14,124 nucleotides of DNA from positions 1-14,124 of the forward strand of contig PXSV01000180.1 in NCBI GenBank assembly GCA_003022685.1, written 5' to 3'. Below are positions 1 through 7,622 of this stretch, piece after piece. Source of the stretch: Halobacteriales archaeon SW_9_67_24 (GTDB taxonomy: Archaea > Halobacteriota > Halobacteria > Halobacteriales > Halococcaceae). The number at the start of each line of letters is the position of its first letter. The stretch's first letter is position 1. Made by a program: the position numbers and the translations under genes. The notes under the pieces were generated by a model, which was not told the origin of the DNA, did not search any database, and saw only the letters and a program-made list of their open reading frames with translations.

Positions 1-2
1 CG

Positions 3-1685
3 AACTTCGACGACCAGCGCCTCTACCGTCAGCGCTCCGGGGAGGATCCCGAGCCGATCACGCCCGCCCCCGATGTCGAGCGCGGCGACCGCTACGCCGA
101 CCTGGCGATCACGCCCGACGGCGAGCGTCTCTACTGTGTCCGCGAGCGCCACACCGCAGACGGCGATGACGACGAGCCGACGAACACGCTCGTCACGCTC
201 CCGGCCGACGGTTCCGACGAACCGAGCGTGGTGGCCGAGGGTCACGACTTCTACTCGTTCCCGCGGGTGAGTCCCGATGGCTCTCGCCTCGCGTGGACGA
301 CGTGGGACCACCCGGCAATGCCGTGGGACGAAACGACGCTCCACGTCGCGACCGTCGCGGACGACGGCCGGCTCGACGACGAACGGGAGGTGTTGGGCGG
401 CAGCGGCGAATCCGTCTTCCAGCCCGCATGGAGTCCTGCTGGCGGACTCCACGCCGTCTCCGATCGCTCGGGCTGGTGGAACCCCTACCGGATCGACGAC
501 GGCGAGCCAGTGGCGCTCCACCCAGCCGAGGCGGAGTTCGGCGTCCCGCAGTGGGTGTTCGGCCTGTCGACGTACGCCGTTCTCGACGACGGCCGCATCG
601 CCGTCCGGTTCGGGAGCGGCGGCGACTACGACCTGGGGCTGCTCGACACGGAGGGCGCGCTCGAAACCATCGATCTCCCCGACGCATACTTCCCGGGGTC
701 GCACATCGGGACCGACGGCGAGGCAGTAGTGTTCGTGGCCGCAAGTCCGACCCAACCTACGAGTATCGTCCGCTGGCGGCCTGGCGAGGAACCCTCGATC
801 CTCGAACGATCGAGCGAACTCGACGTCGACCCGGCGTACCTCGCCGAACCCGAGCAGGTCACCTTCCCCACGGGCGACGACGAAGAGGCCCACGCCCTGT
901 TCTACCCGCCGCGGAACCCCGACGTTGACGAGCCACACGACGAACGACCGCCGCTCGTGACGCTGAGCCACGGCGGGCCGACCAGCGAGACCCTGCCGGC
1001 GCTCTCGCTCGGCGGATTGCCTTCGATCCAGTACCTCACGACCCGCGGGATCGCCGTCGTGGACGTCAACTACCGGGGAAGCACGGGCTACGGCCGAGCC
1101 TACCGCGACCGCCTCGACGGCGAATGGGGGGTCGTCGACACCGCCGACTGCGTCAACGCGGCCGAGTATCTCGCGGATCGGGGACGGGTCGATGGCGACC
1201 GCCTCGCGATCGAGGGCGGGAGCGCCGGCGGTTACGCCACGCTCTGCGGGCTGACGTTCCACGACACGTTCGACGCCGGGGTGAGCCACTTCGGCGTGGC
1301 GGACGTCGAGGCGCTTGCACGCGACACTCACAAGTTCGAATCCCGGTACTTCGACGGGCTCATCGGCCCACTGCCCGAGGCACGGGAGACCTACCGCGAG
1401 CGATCGCCGGTCCATCACGCCGAGCGGATCGACTGCCCGGCCCTGTTGCTTCAAGGCAGCGAGGACGCCGTCGTGCCGGCCTCCCAGGCGAAGGGGATGA
1501 TCGCGGCGCTCGCCGACATCGGCGTTCCGCACGCCTACCTGGAGTTCGAGAGCGAACAGCACGGCTTCCGGCAGGCGGATTCGATCCGGCGCGCCGCCGC
1601 GGCGGAGCTGTCCTTCTACGGCCAGGTCTTCGGCTTCACGCCGGCCGACGATCTCGAACCCGTGACACTCACCCCCGAGGAATGA
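3..1685 (+). CDS. S9 family serine peptidase (prolyl oligopeptidase / acylaminoacyl-peptidase type), 5' partial
   Basis: The open frame runs from the window edge to the TGA at 1683-1685, so the start lies outside; the GTG at 228 is internal, because coding sense continues upstream of it. The first half shows beta-propeller-like repeats with TPDG, SPDG and WSPAG motifs (about 110-440). The second half is an alpha/beta-hydrolase domain. The nucleophile elbow GGSAGGY places Ser at 1221-1223. Asp in QGSEDAVVP (1464-1466) and His in SEQHGF (1560-1562) complete the Ser-Asp-His triad, so the enzyme looks catalytically intact. Family members cleave short peptides or N-acylated residues, usually in the cytoplasm. 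No signal peptide can be judged because the N-terminus is missing. It converges on the ABC operon, so the two are separate transcription units. The family call is firm; the substrate is unknown. Confidence 0.93.
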   Translation, partial: NFDDQRLYRQRSGEDPEPITPAPDVERGDRYADLAITPDGERLYCVRERHTADGDDDEPTNTLVTLPADGSDEPSVVAEGHDFYSFPRVSPDGSRLAWTTWDHPAMPWDETTLHVATVADDGRLDDEREVLGGSGESVFQPAWSPAGGLHAVSDRSGWWNPYRIDDGEPVALHPAEAEFGVPQWVFGLSTYAVLDDGRIAVRFGSGGDYDLGLLDTEGALETIDLPDAYFPGSHIGTDGEAVVFVAASPTQPTSIVRWRPGEEPSILERSSELDVDPAYLAEPEQVTFPTGDDEEAHALFYPPRNPDVDEPHDERPPLVTLSHGGPTSETLPALSLGGLPSIQYLTTRGIAVVDVNYRGSTGYGRAYRDRLDGEWGVVDTADCVNAAEYLADRGRVDGDRLAIEGGSAGGYATLCGLTFHDTFDAGVSHFGVADVEALARDTHKFESRYFDGLIGPLPEARETYRERSPVHHAERIDCPALLLQGSEDAVVPASQAKGMIAALADIGVPHAYLEFESEQHGFRQADSIRRAAAAELSFYGQVFGFTPADDLEPVTLTPEE

Positions 1686-1686
1686 C

Positions 1687-1713
1687 TTCCCGGCGCTGTC
1701 CTGTCGTCGGGAA
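1687..1713 (+). terminator. Stem-loop directly after the S9 peptidase stop
   Basis: Arms TTCCCGGCG (1687-1695) and CGTCGGGAA (1705-1713) pair over 9 bp with one G-T wobble and enclose a 9-nt loop. The structure starts one base after the TGA. No T-run follows, so it may be a 3'-end stabiliser rather than a classical archaeal terminator. The rest of the 244-bp convergent spacer (to 1929) contains no gene I can support. Confidence 0.35.
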
Positions 1714-1929
1714 CCGTACGCCCGGAGCGGACGGATCTTGATGCCACGGGACGCGCCAGATGCGGCGACGTTCGTTCGAGACGCTCCGGAGGGTATCGGT
1801 CGCGTTCGGCCGATCGCGTGACGATCTGCACCGTGAACGGGAGCCGGTTGCCGGAGAGGGATCGGAACGTCGCCGGATGAGAAGGGGCAAGTGTCCGCCG
1901 TAGCGGCACGAGCGCGGTTTGCGGGGGCC

Positions 1930-2685
1930 TCAGACCGTCTCGGACTGGAGCCACGGCAGCTGCCTGGCACCGAGCCAGCGGACCAGCGCCGAGGAGACGT
2001 ATCCCAGAACGCCGATCACGAGTATCGCGACGATGACGTCCGGGTACGCGTTCGAGACGAAGGCGTTCCAGAGGTAGTAGCCGAGACCGGTGCTCGACAG
2101 CAACTCCGCCGCGACGAGGCTGACCCACGCCAGCCCCATTGCGTTAACGAGCCCCGTATAGATCGAGGGCAGCGCGCCGGGGAGTACGACGTGACGCAGG
2201 GACTGTGACGAGGAGGCTCCGAGCGAGCTGGCCGCCTGTGAGTACTCCGCTTCGATTCCCTGCACCCCTTCGATCGTGTTGAGAAGAATCGGGAAGAAGG
2301 CGGCGAGGAAGATGATGAACCGGACGATGTTCTCCTGATTGAACAGGATGATCGTCAGCGCCGGAAACCATGCGATCGGCGGGATCGGTCGGAGGACTTC
2401 GAGGGAGGGGAAGAGGAGGTCCTCGGCGATCTCGCTGCGCCCGATCAACAGTCCGAGCGGGATCGCGACGACCGCGGCGATCACGTAGGAGAGATAGACC
2501 CGGAACGTGCTCCGGACGACCTCTCCCCAGAAGTACGAGCCCGTCGCCGCCTCGACGAACGCCGTGGCCACTTGCGGGGGGGTGGGAAGACTCAGATCGG
2601 TGGCGACGATCATGGTGCCGACGGCCCAGATCGCGAGCAGCGCGAGCAGGGAGACCGACTGCTCGACGCGCCGGACGTACTCCAT
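1930..2685 (-). CDS. ABC transporter permease, NitT/TauT (SsuC/TauC) type, second permease of the operon
   Basis: This 251-residue protein has about six hydrophobic segments; the first is near residues 10-28. The cytoplasmic EAA-type coupling loop is AASSLGASSSQSLRHVVLPG (151-170), followed by the conserved AAELL..GLGY stretch, typical of the BPD_transp_1 permeases for nitrate, sulfonate, taurine and related solutes. RPIPPIAWFPAL (about 99-110) is also shared with the other permease of this operon (3607-4455), so the two are paralogues and probably form a heterodimeric pore. The ATG at 2685-2683 overlaps the TGA of the ATPase gene by one base (TGATG), and GGAGGG lies 9 nt upstream, so translation is probably coupled. 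It is the last gene of the operon. The substrate cannot be told from the sequence. Confidence 0.95.
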   Translation of the reverse strand: MEYVRRVEQSVSLLALLAIWAVGTMIVATDLSLPTPPQVATAFVEAATGSYFWGEVVRSTFRVYLSYVIAAVVAIPLGLLIGRSEIAEDLLFPSLEVLRPIPPIAWFPALTIILFNQENIVRFIIFLAAFFPILLNTIEGVQGIEAEYSQAASSLGASSSQSLRHVVLPGALPSIYTGLVNAMGLAWVSLVAAELLSSTGLGYYLWNAFVSNAYPDVIVAILVIGVLGYVSSALVRWLGARQLPWLQSETV

Positions 2686-3587
2686 CAGGCCCGTCCCTCC
2701 GCTTGTTCCATCGCGCGCTCGGCCTCGTCGTGGATGCTCTCACTGGCCCGGCGCTGGAGTTCGTTGAACCGGTCGGAGGTCACCACGTTGGTGTCACGGG
2801 GTCGATCGAGATCCACGTCGATGACGTCCTTTACTTGCCCTGGCCGGGCGGTCATCACGACGACTCGATCCGCGAGCAGGATCGCTTCCTCGACGTCGTG
2901 AGTGATGAACACGACAGTACGATCGTCGTCCTCCCAGACGTCGAGCAGTTTCTCCTGCATCAGTTCCTTGGTCATCGCGTCGAGCCCGCTGAAGGGCTCG
3001 TCCATCAACATGATGTCGGGGTCGTTCGCGAGCAGCCTGGCGAGTTCGGCGCGCTGTTGCATCCCGCCCGAGAGTTCGTGAGGGTACGACTCCTCGAACC
3101 CCTCCAGTCCCATCTGGTCGAACAGCGTCTCGATGCGCCCTTCGTCGACCGAATCGCGCATCTGGGGACCGAACCGGACGTTCTCGTTGATCGTTTTCCA
3201 CGGGAACAGCCGGTTTTCCTGGAAGACAACTCCGCGAGAGGGGTCGGGACCGTCGACTGGCTCGCCGTTCACGAGCACCTCGCCCTCGGTGGGGTCGAGA
3301 TAGCCCGCGACACACTCCATTACGGTACTCTTTCCACAGCCAGAGGGACCGAGCACGGTGACGAACTCTTCGGCCTCGATGTGAAGGTCCATCTCGTCGA
3401 CCGCGACCAGTTCGTCGCCGTCGGTACCGTACACCTTCGTCAGGTCCTGGATGTTGACCGTCCCCGTGCCGCTCGACTCGGTCCACGATCGGACCTCCTC
3501 GTCGCCGGCTGAATCCGGCCGATCCGTGCGGTCTGTGGATCGCTCGTCCGCGTCGGTGCGTTCGTCGTTGGTGTCGTGTTCGCTCAT
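2685..3587 (-). CDS. ABC transporter ATP-binding protein, NitT/TauT (SsuB/TauB) type
   Basis: A 300-residue ATPase that powers the importer formed with the flanking permeases. All nucleotide-binding motifs are intact: Walker A GPSGCGKST (80-88), Q-loop Gln123 in VFQEN, signature LSGGMQQR (172-179), Walker B IMLMDEP (192-198) and H-loop His230 in ITHD. The sequence after the Q-loop (NRLFPWKTINENV) is typical of the nitrate/sulfonate/taurine subfamily. The first 40 or so residues are an extra hydrophilic, Asp/Glu/Arg/Thr-rich extension before the fold begins at about TVNIQDL, so the protein is longer than the usual 250-270 residues. The gene starts 19 nt after the first permease and its stop overlaps the second permease start by one base. 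No clear Shine-Dalgarno precedes its ATG. Confidence 0.96.
   Translation of the reverse strand: MSEHDTNDERTDADERSTDRTDRPDSAGDEEVRSWTESSGTGTVNIQDLTKVYGTDGDELVAVDEMDLHIEAEEFVTVLGPSGCGKSTVMECVAGYLDPTEGEVLVNGEPVDGPDPSRGVVFQENRLFPWKTINENVRFGPQMRDSVDEGRIETLFDQMGLEGFEESYPHELSGGMQQRAELARLLANDPDIMLMDEPFSGLDAMTKELMQEKLLDVWEDDDRTVVFITHDVEEAILLADRVVVMTARPGQVKDVIDVDLDRPRDTNVVTSDRFNELQRRASESIHDEAERAMEQAEGRA
2695..2700 (-). promoter_or_regulatory. Ribosome binding site of the second permease
   Basis: GGAGGG on the minus strand lies within the last codons of the ATPase gene, 9 nt before the ATG at 2685. It supports this start and fits an internal operon gene that needs its own ribosome entry or coupled reinitiation, unlike the seemingly leaderless genes elsewhere in the window. 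Confidence 0.5.
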
Positions 3588-3606
3588 GAATGTGTCTCGC
3601 GAGGTG

Positions 3607-4455
3607 TTACGTCTCGGACCACGGGGTGAGCCATCGGCCGAGCGCCACGACCAGCGCCGACGACGCGTAGCCGAGCGCGCCGACGCCGATCATCCCGATG
3701 ACGACCGCCTGGTTGTTCAACAGCCGCGATGCTTGGATGATGATGTAGCCGATGCCGGGACCGCCGGTGACGAGTTCGGCGGCGACGACCGTGATCCAGC
3801 CGAGACCGACCCCGAGCGAGAGCCCGGTGACGATCGCCGGTAGCGTCGCCGGCAACACGATGTGTCGAAAGACGTTCGTCCGGGACGCACCGAGACTCTC
3901 GGCCGCTCGCCGGTACTCGCTTTCGACGTTCCGCGCACCCTCGATGGTGTTGGTGTAAATCGGGAAGAACGCGCCGATGAACACGACGAACAGCGCCGAG
4001 AGCGGGATCGAGACCGAGCCGATCGCGACCGCCGGGAGGACGATGATGGCGATCGGCAGCCACGCGATCGGTGGGATCGGTCGGAGCGCTTCGAACGCGG
4101 GGTAGACCAGGCTCTCCCACCGCTGGCTCGTGCCGACGACGAGACCGAGCGGGATCGCGAGAATCGCCGCGATCCCGACGCCGACCGCCACCCGCACCGC
4201 CGAGTAGGCGGCGTGGAGGTAGATGGTGTTGCCGCCTTCGGTCAGCGGCTGGCCGGCGAGCGCGCCGGCGAACTCCACGATCGTCGTCCAGGGGCTCACG
4301 AAGTGCTCGAAGTTGAGCACGCCGAACTGGTAGAACAGCCACCAGACCGCGACGAACCCCACGAGCGAGAGGAGTTTCCGGACCCCGCGCGTCGGCGACG
4401 GGAGGCTTCCCGAGAACCACTCGCCGATGCGTTCGGTCGTTGAGCGCGTGCTCAT
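3607..4455 (-). CDS. ABC transporter permease, NitT/TauT (SsuC/TauC) type, first permease of the operon
   Basis: A 282-residue inner-membrane permease. The reading frame stays open upstream to 5025, but that part only shadows the binding-protein gene. The ATG at 4455-4453 is chosen because it overlaps the binding-protein TGA by one base (TGATG) and is followed by a normal permease N-terminus with a first hydrophobic segment at about residues 28-46. The EAA-type loop is RAAESLGASRTNVFRHIVLP (183-202), followed by AAELVTGGPGIGY. RPIPPIAWLPIAII (125-138) and the C-terminal ALGYASSALV match the second permease of the operon. A G-run (4462-4467) 6 nt upstream is only a weak ribosome site. It should pair with the other permease and bind the ATPase. 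The stop is TAA. Confidence 0.95.
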   Translation of the reverse strand: MSTRSTTERIGEWFSGSLPSPTRGVRKLLSLVGFVAVWWLFYQFGVLNFEHFVSPWTTIVEFAGALAGQPLTEGGNTIYLHAAYSAVRVAVGVGIAAILAIPLGLVVGTSQRWESLVYPAFEALRPIPPIAWLPIAIIVLPAVAIGSVSIPLSALFVVFIGAFFPIYTNTIEGARNVESEYRRAAESLGASRTNVFRHIVLPATLPAIVTGLSLGVGLGWITVVAAELVTGGPGIGYIIIQASRLLNNQAVVIGMIGVGALGYASSALVVALGRWLTPWSET

Positions 4456-5654
4456 CAGCTTCCCCCCGTGGCGTTGGTGCTGCTCGACGCGTTCGCCGTT
4501 CCTGAAGCGTTGCCGCCACTCGACGTGTTGCCGGCCAGGCGCGGCGACCACTCGACCGCGTCGTCGAGTTCGGCCGCCGCCTCGTTGAGGATCTCCGGTT
4601 TGTAGCGATCGTCGGGCGGCGGCGTTTCGAGTGCGCCGAGTCTGGTGAGGAACTCCGGGCCGGTCTCCTTCATCAGCCGCCCTGGCTCCGTTGCCTGCTC
4701 GTAGTCGGTTGCGAATATCACTCGTTCCACGTCCTCCCCGATCGGTGGGTCCTTGTATTCGCCCCATTGGAGCGTCGAACGGTCGAAGTACCGGAGATCC
4801 GCTTCTTCCGAGACCAGATCGAGCGTCCGCTCGTGATCGGTGGCCTGGACCCTCGTTGCCTCGAGTTCGGCCTTCAGGATTCCTTTCGCCGCCTCGCGGT
4901 GGTTCTCGATCAGGTTGTCGGTCATCGGTATTCCGCCGGCGTCGATGATGTCGTACTCCGCACCGGTCGAGACGTACCGCGTTACCTCGTCCTGGAACAC
5001 CGATTTCGCCATCGGCGGCTCCCACCCGACGCCGGCCGCGATCCGACCCTCACGGAGGTTCGCGAGGATGGTCGAGATGGAGGTGTCCTCCATGGTGACG
5101 TCGATATCCACCTCTTCGAGCAATCGAAGGAGGTATCGATGGGCACACGACCCCTTCGTGACGCCGACGGTCTTTCCGTCGATATCCGTCGTCTCCTCGA
5201 TGTCCGAGTCACGGGGGACGACGAGGAGATTGCACTGTTGGCCCCGTGACCAGTTCGCAAGGCCCACAAGACTGGTAGGGGTCTCGTCTTGGGCGATGGT
5301 CGTCAGCGCCGGCATGTCGCCCATCCAGCCCACCTGGTTCTTTCCGACGCTGATCCGGTTGCCGACGACCGCCCCCTGAAGCGCCGACTGCCACTCCAGT
5401 GAGTACCCGTCGGGGAGGTACTTCTCCGGAATATCGCTGTGTTTCATTATCAGCGCCTCCCACGCGTGGGCGGAGAACGGCTGATACCCCATCGTCAGCG
5501 TCGTCCCGGTGCCGGATGCGGCACCGAGACACCCCGTCAGTGCACCGGTTCCTGCAACGGCCGACGCTTGGAGGAACCGTCGGCGCGACGAGCCTGCTCC
5601 TCCGGCCTTCGTTAATGAATTATCATTCATTTTTATTGTCGTCCGAGCGTCCAT
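4455..5654 (-). CDS. NitT/TauT-family ABC transporter substrate-binding lipoprotein (Tat-exported)
   Basis: A 399-residue extracellular binding protein, first gene of the importer operon. A twin-arginine signal SRRRFLQ (about 23-29) is followed by a hydrophobic stretch and a lipobox LTGC with Cys42, so it should be exported folded and lipid-anchored, as is usual in haloarchaea. The mature part shows the SsuA/TauA/NMT1-like pattern: LTMGYQPFSAHAWEAL, VGNRISVGKNQVGWMGDMPAL, DIDGKTVGVTKGS and GVGWEPPMA. Ligands in the family include nitrate, sulfonates, taurine and thiamine precursors; none can be assigned here. The C-terminus ends in a Ser/Asn/Thr/Gly-rich tail with four N-X-S/T sequons. The ATG at 5630 is an alternative start that also keeps the Tat signal; neither start has a ribosome site. 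The stop overlaps the first permease start. Confidence 0.92.
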   Translation of the reverse strand: MDARTTIKMNDNSLTKAGGAGSSRRRFLQASAVAGTGALTGCLGAASGTGTTLTMGYQPFSAHAWEALIMKHSDIPEKYLPDGYSLEWQSALQGAVVGNRISVGKNQVGWMGDMPALTTIAQDETPTSLVGLANWSRGQQCNLLVVPRDSDIEETTDIDGKTVGVTKGSCAHRYLLRLLEEVDIDVTMEDTSISTILANLREGRIAAGVGWEPPMAKSVFQDEVTRYVSTGAEYDIIDAGGIPMTDNLIENHREAAKGILKAELEATRVQATDHERTLDLVSEEADLRYFDRSTLQWGEYKDPPIGEDVERVIFATDYEQATEPGRLMKETGPEFLTRLGALETPPPDDRYKPEILNEAAAELDDAVEWSPRLAGNTSSGGNASGTANASSSTNATGGS

Positions 5655-5696
5655 TGGTTGGCGTGCGCTGCGTCACGAACCGCAACCGACGTTCAT

Positions 5697-5736
5697 GCGG
5701 GACTGCAAAATCGGTGTACCACACGACCAGTCCCGC
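5697..5736. promoter_or_regulatory. Inverted repeat upstream of the ABC importer operon, candidate operator
   Basis: Perfect 9-bp arms GCGGGACTG (5697-5705) and CAGTCCCGC (5728-5736) are separated by 22 bp and centred about 62 bp before the ATG at 5654. An A/T-rich GATTTTGC (minus strand, near 5705-5712) lies just inside the start-proximal arm and could be the TATA element, so a bound protein could control transcription. This is inference from position and symmetry; no known operator consensus is recognised. The spacer from 5655 to 5874 holds no gene. Confidence 0.35.
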
Positions 5737-5814
5737 TCGTATCGAGTGCGAGATGTCGGTAGTATTTCTTGAGGATGCTTCAGGGCTAACGTTGTGGCCT
5801 GCGAATGAAAGTGC

Positions 5815-5842
5815 AACTGCCACACACCTCGATACGGCAGTT
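5815..5842. other. Inverted repeat in the spacer between phosphopantothenate synthetase and the ABC operon
   Basis: Perfect 7-bp arms AACTGCC (5815-5821) and GGCAGTT (5836-5842) enclose 14 nt, 32 nt after the stop of the phosphopantothenate synthetase gene. It could be a 3'-end hairpin or a protein site; no T-run is present on the minus strand. Confidence 0.25.
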
Positions 5843-5847
5843 TCGTC

Positions 5848-5878
5848 GTGAGGTGGCTATCGGGCGTCCCGGCCTCAC
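5848..5878 (-). terminator. Stem-loop containing the phosphopantothenate synthetase stop codon
   Basis: Outer arms GTGAGG (5848-5853) and CCTCAC (5873-5878) pair. Inside lies a small second hairpin, CGGG/CCCG with a 3-nt loop (5861-5871). The TGA stop (5877-5875) falls in the outer arm. No T-run follows, so termination is inferred from position only. Confidence 0.3.
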
Positions 5879-6657
5879 TTCGTCGCGCCCGACCGGATCG
5901 CGCCCTCGGCCGCGGCGAGTGCCGCCTCGCGATCGAACCCCTCGACGATGGTTTTGAGGTTCTCGCACGGCCGATCACGCAGCTCGCGGGCGTGCTCCGC
6001 CATCGTCGGGATCGCCCGGACGAGGTTGTCGACGATCGGCACGTCGGCGACCTGGGGCGAGCGCGAGAACGGGTTGAGATCGATCACGATCTCGGTCTTG
6101 CCCATCGCGTCGAGCGCCGCGGCGCGGTCGCCGTCCTCTAAGGGCACGAGCACGACGTCGGCGGCGTGGATGCCGTCGGCGTCGACCGTCGCGCGAGCGT
6201 GGTCGAGCCCCGGGATTTCCGCGTCCGCCGCGAGGCCTTTCACCTCGCTCGCCCCGTGCTCGTGGAGGTGCTCGGCGATCGCTGCCATTCGTTCGTCGGT
6301 GCGGTTGAAGAGGTTTACCTCGATGTCCGCGCCCGTCGCTTCGGCGAGATCGACCACCGCACTGGGACAGAGTGCCGCGACGTTGCCGTTGACGGAGATC
6401 ACGGGGTGATCGGCGAGCAGGAAGTGGGCGGCCGCGGCGCGAGCGGCCGCGTCGGCGCTCTCGATGGTGCGCTCGCCGAGCAGGTAGTCGTAGGCCTCGC
6501 CGCGCCCCTGCGCGATGAGGCCCTGCAACGAGGTGATGCCCTTCTCGACGCCCTCCTCGATCCGGTGGCGAGCGAGCAGCGACTCGTGGCGGGGGTGTGA
6601 CTCCGGGATCTCGGTCTCCTCGTCGGGGGCGACGGGAATCCGGGGCTCCTCGCTCAT
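5875..6657 (-). CDS. 4-phosphopantoate-beta-alanine ligase (archaeal phosphopantothenate synthetase, PPS)
   Basis: This enzyme joins 4-phosphopantoate and beta-alanine using ATP to give 4'-phosphopantothenate, the archaeal replacement for bacterial PanC in CoA synthesis. The 260-residue protein shows the family N-terminus SHPRHESL (20-27) and GITSLQGLIAQGRGEAYDYL (40-59); the usual sequence in my memory is GLIAHGRGEA, so the Gln50 position is a small deviation. Later blocks VNGNVAALCP, IEVNLFNRT, IDLNPFSRS and VDNLVRAIP are also typical. The ATG at 6657 is chosen over an upstream in-frame start at 6765, because it gives a normal N-terminus and has a TATA-like sequence about 25 nt upstream; the longer form would run into the pantoate kinase gene. 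It lies 58 nt after pantoate kinase, the preceding enzyme of the pathway. Confidence 0.93.
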   Translation of the reverse strand: MSEEPRIPVAPDEETEIPESHPRHESLLARHRIEEGVEKGITSLQGLIAQGRGEAYDYLLGERTIESADAAARAAAAHFLLADHPVISVNGNVAALCPSAVVDLAEATGADIEVNLFNRTDERMAAIAEHLHEHGASEVKGLAADAEIPGLDHARATVDADGIHAADVVLVPLEDGDRAAALDAMGKTEIVIDLNPFSRSPQVADVPIVDNLVRAIPTMAEHARELRDRPCENLKTIVEGFDREAALAAAEGAIRSGATK

Positions 6658-6677
6658 ACGATCGTTCGGCTGCTTGG

Positions 6678-6685
6678 AAACAAAA
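6678..6685 (-). promoter_or_regulatory. TATA-like element before phosphopantothenate synthetase
   Basis: The minus strand reads TTTTGTTT, centred about 25 nt before the ATG at 6657, the spacing expected for a leaderless haloarchaeal transcript. It suggests the gene can be transcribed independently of pantoate kinase. Confidence 0.35.
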
Positions 6686-6715
6686 GCACCGCGTGTTGGC
6701 GTCGGCGGGGAGCGT

Positions 6716-7573
6716 TCATCCGATGTCGGGTCCGACGATCCCCGCGCCTGACGGGTGGATCGCACAGGTCGCAGGCTCGTAGCCAGCCTCGGTGAGGCCG
6801 GTATCGAGCGCGAACACCGTCTCGCCGAGCATCGCCATCGACGCCATACCGCCCGCTGTCTCGACGGCCTCGATCGCGGCCTCGACCCGCTCGGTCAGCA
6901 GGTCGGCTTCGCGGGCGAACGTCGCCGAGCACGTCACCAGGCGTTCGATCGTCGGTGCCTCCTGGGAGAGGCCGTCGGTGTCGCCGCCGAGGACCGCCTC
7001 GGTCGAGCGCCTATCGAAAGAAACGTACTCGATCCGTCGGTTCGCTCTGAGGGGGATCCCGTCGAGGTGGCCGTGTGGCGGTGCGCCAGGCTCCACTCTG
7101 AGGGGGACCCCGCCGCGGGCCTGCGCCACCACGTCGCCCAACCCCGTTCCGGCGTCGACCTCGGCGGCGTGAGCCGTGGCGACCAGCTCGTTCTCGGTGC
7201 GTTCGAGGTCGAAGCGCGCGTTCGCCGCGAGCGCCGCGCCGAGCGCCGCACCGCCCGAGACGCCGAAGCCTGCACTCACCGGGAGTGGGGTCTCGACCGC
7301 GACGCGTGCCCTGACACCGAGCGTGTCGAGCGTGCGCGCCACGGCGTCCATTTCGACCGGTTCACCGCCGAGGGCGATCGTCGTCTCGCCCGTGTCAGGC
7401 GGCGCGACCGCGACCGTCACGCCGTCGGCGAGCGCGATTCCCGCACCGCGCGACCCTGCACGCCGGGAGTCGTCGTGTGGATGGACGCTGAAGAAGCCGG
7501 TGATGTGGCCGGGGACGAACGCCCGCGTCGGGCCGTCCGAGCGCTCGCTTCGCTCCCCCTCCGGCGTCGTCAT
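6716..7573 (-). CDS. Pantoate kinase (archaeal PoK, GHMP kinase superfamily)
   Basis: This kinase phosphorylates pantoate to 4-phosphopantoate, the first step of the archaeal branch of CoA synthesis; the next gene encodes the following enzyme. The 285-residue protein has the PoK N-terminus AFVPGHITGFFSVH (18-31), then DDSRRAGSRGAGIAL (34-48), and the GHMP ATP-binding loop PLPVSAGFGVSGGAALGAAL (from residue 96). It also has DAGTGLGDVVAQARGGVPLR and a C-terminal third GHMP motif, GGMASMAMLGETVFAL. The ATG at 7573 is preferred over the in-frame GTG two codons upstream because a TATA-like ACTTATCC lies about 27 nt before it. The pair with the ligase supports both assignments. Confidence 0.94.
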   Translation of the reverse strand: MTTPEGERSERSDGPTRAFVPGHITGFFSVHPHDDSRRAGSRGAGIALADGVTVAVAPPDTGETTIALGGEPVEMDAVARTLDTLGVRARVAVETPLPVSAGFGVSGGAALGAALAANARFDLERTENELVATAHAAEVDAGTGLGDVVAQARGGVPLRVEPGAPPHGHLDGIPLRANRRIEYVSFDRRSTEAVLGGDTDGLSQEAPTIERLVTCSATFAREADLLTERVEAAIEAVETAGGMASMAMLGETVFALDTGLTEAGYEPATCAIHPSGAGIVGPDIG

Positions 7574-7596
7574 ACGCACGGCTCGGCCGGCCGCCC

Positions 7597-7604
7597 GGAT
7601 AAGT
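7597..7604 (-). promoter_or_regulatory. TATA-like element before pantoate kinase
   Basis: The minus strand reads ACTTATCC, centred about 27-28 nt upstream of the ATG at 7573, in an otherwise GC-rich spacer. The position fits a leaderless or near-leaderless transcript and supports the ATG over the GTG start. Confidence 0.45.
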
Positions 7605-7622
7605 CCGCGCGTTCACAATCGG

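Noticed and set aside
1686..1929. Possible small gene between the convergent S9 peptidase and the permease
   Set aside because: Open frames on both strands are short, Arg-rich and motif-free, and no promoter is evident.
2370..3512. Long plus-strand open frame (380 codons) opposite the ABC ATPase and permease
   Set aside because: Arg/Asp/Val-rich translation with no motif. It mirrors the strongly supported ATPase, as is common in GC-rich haloarchaeal genes.
4456..5025. Upstream extension of the first permease frame
   Set aside because: The extension overlaps the binding-protein gene in another frame and has no similarity to permeases; the TGATG overlap fixes the start at 4455.
5628..5640. 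A/T-rich stretch before the internal ATG at 5630, considered as a TATA box
   Set aside because: It directly touches the ATG, too close to direct a transcript starting there, and lies downstream of the other possible start.
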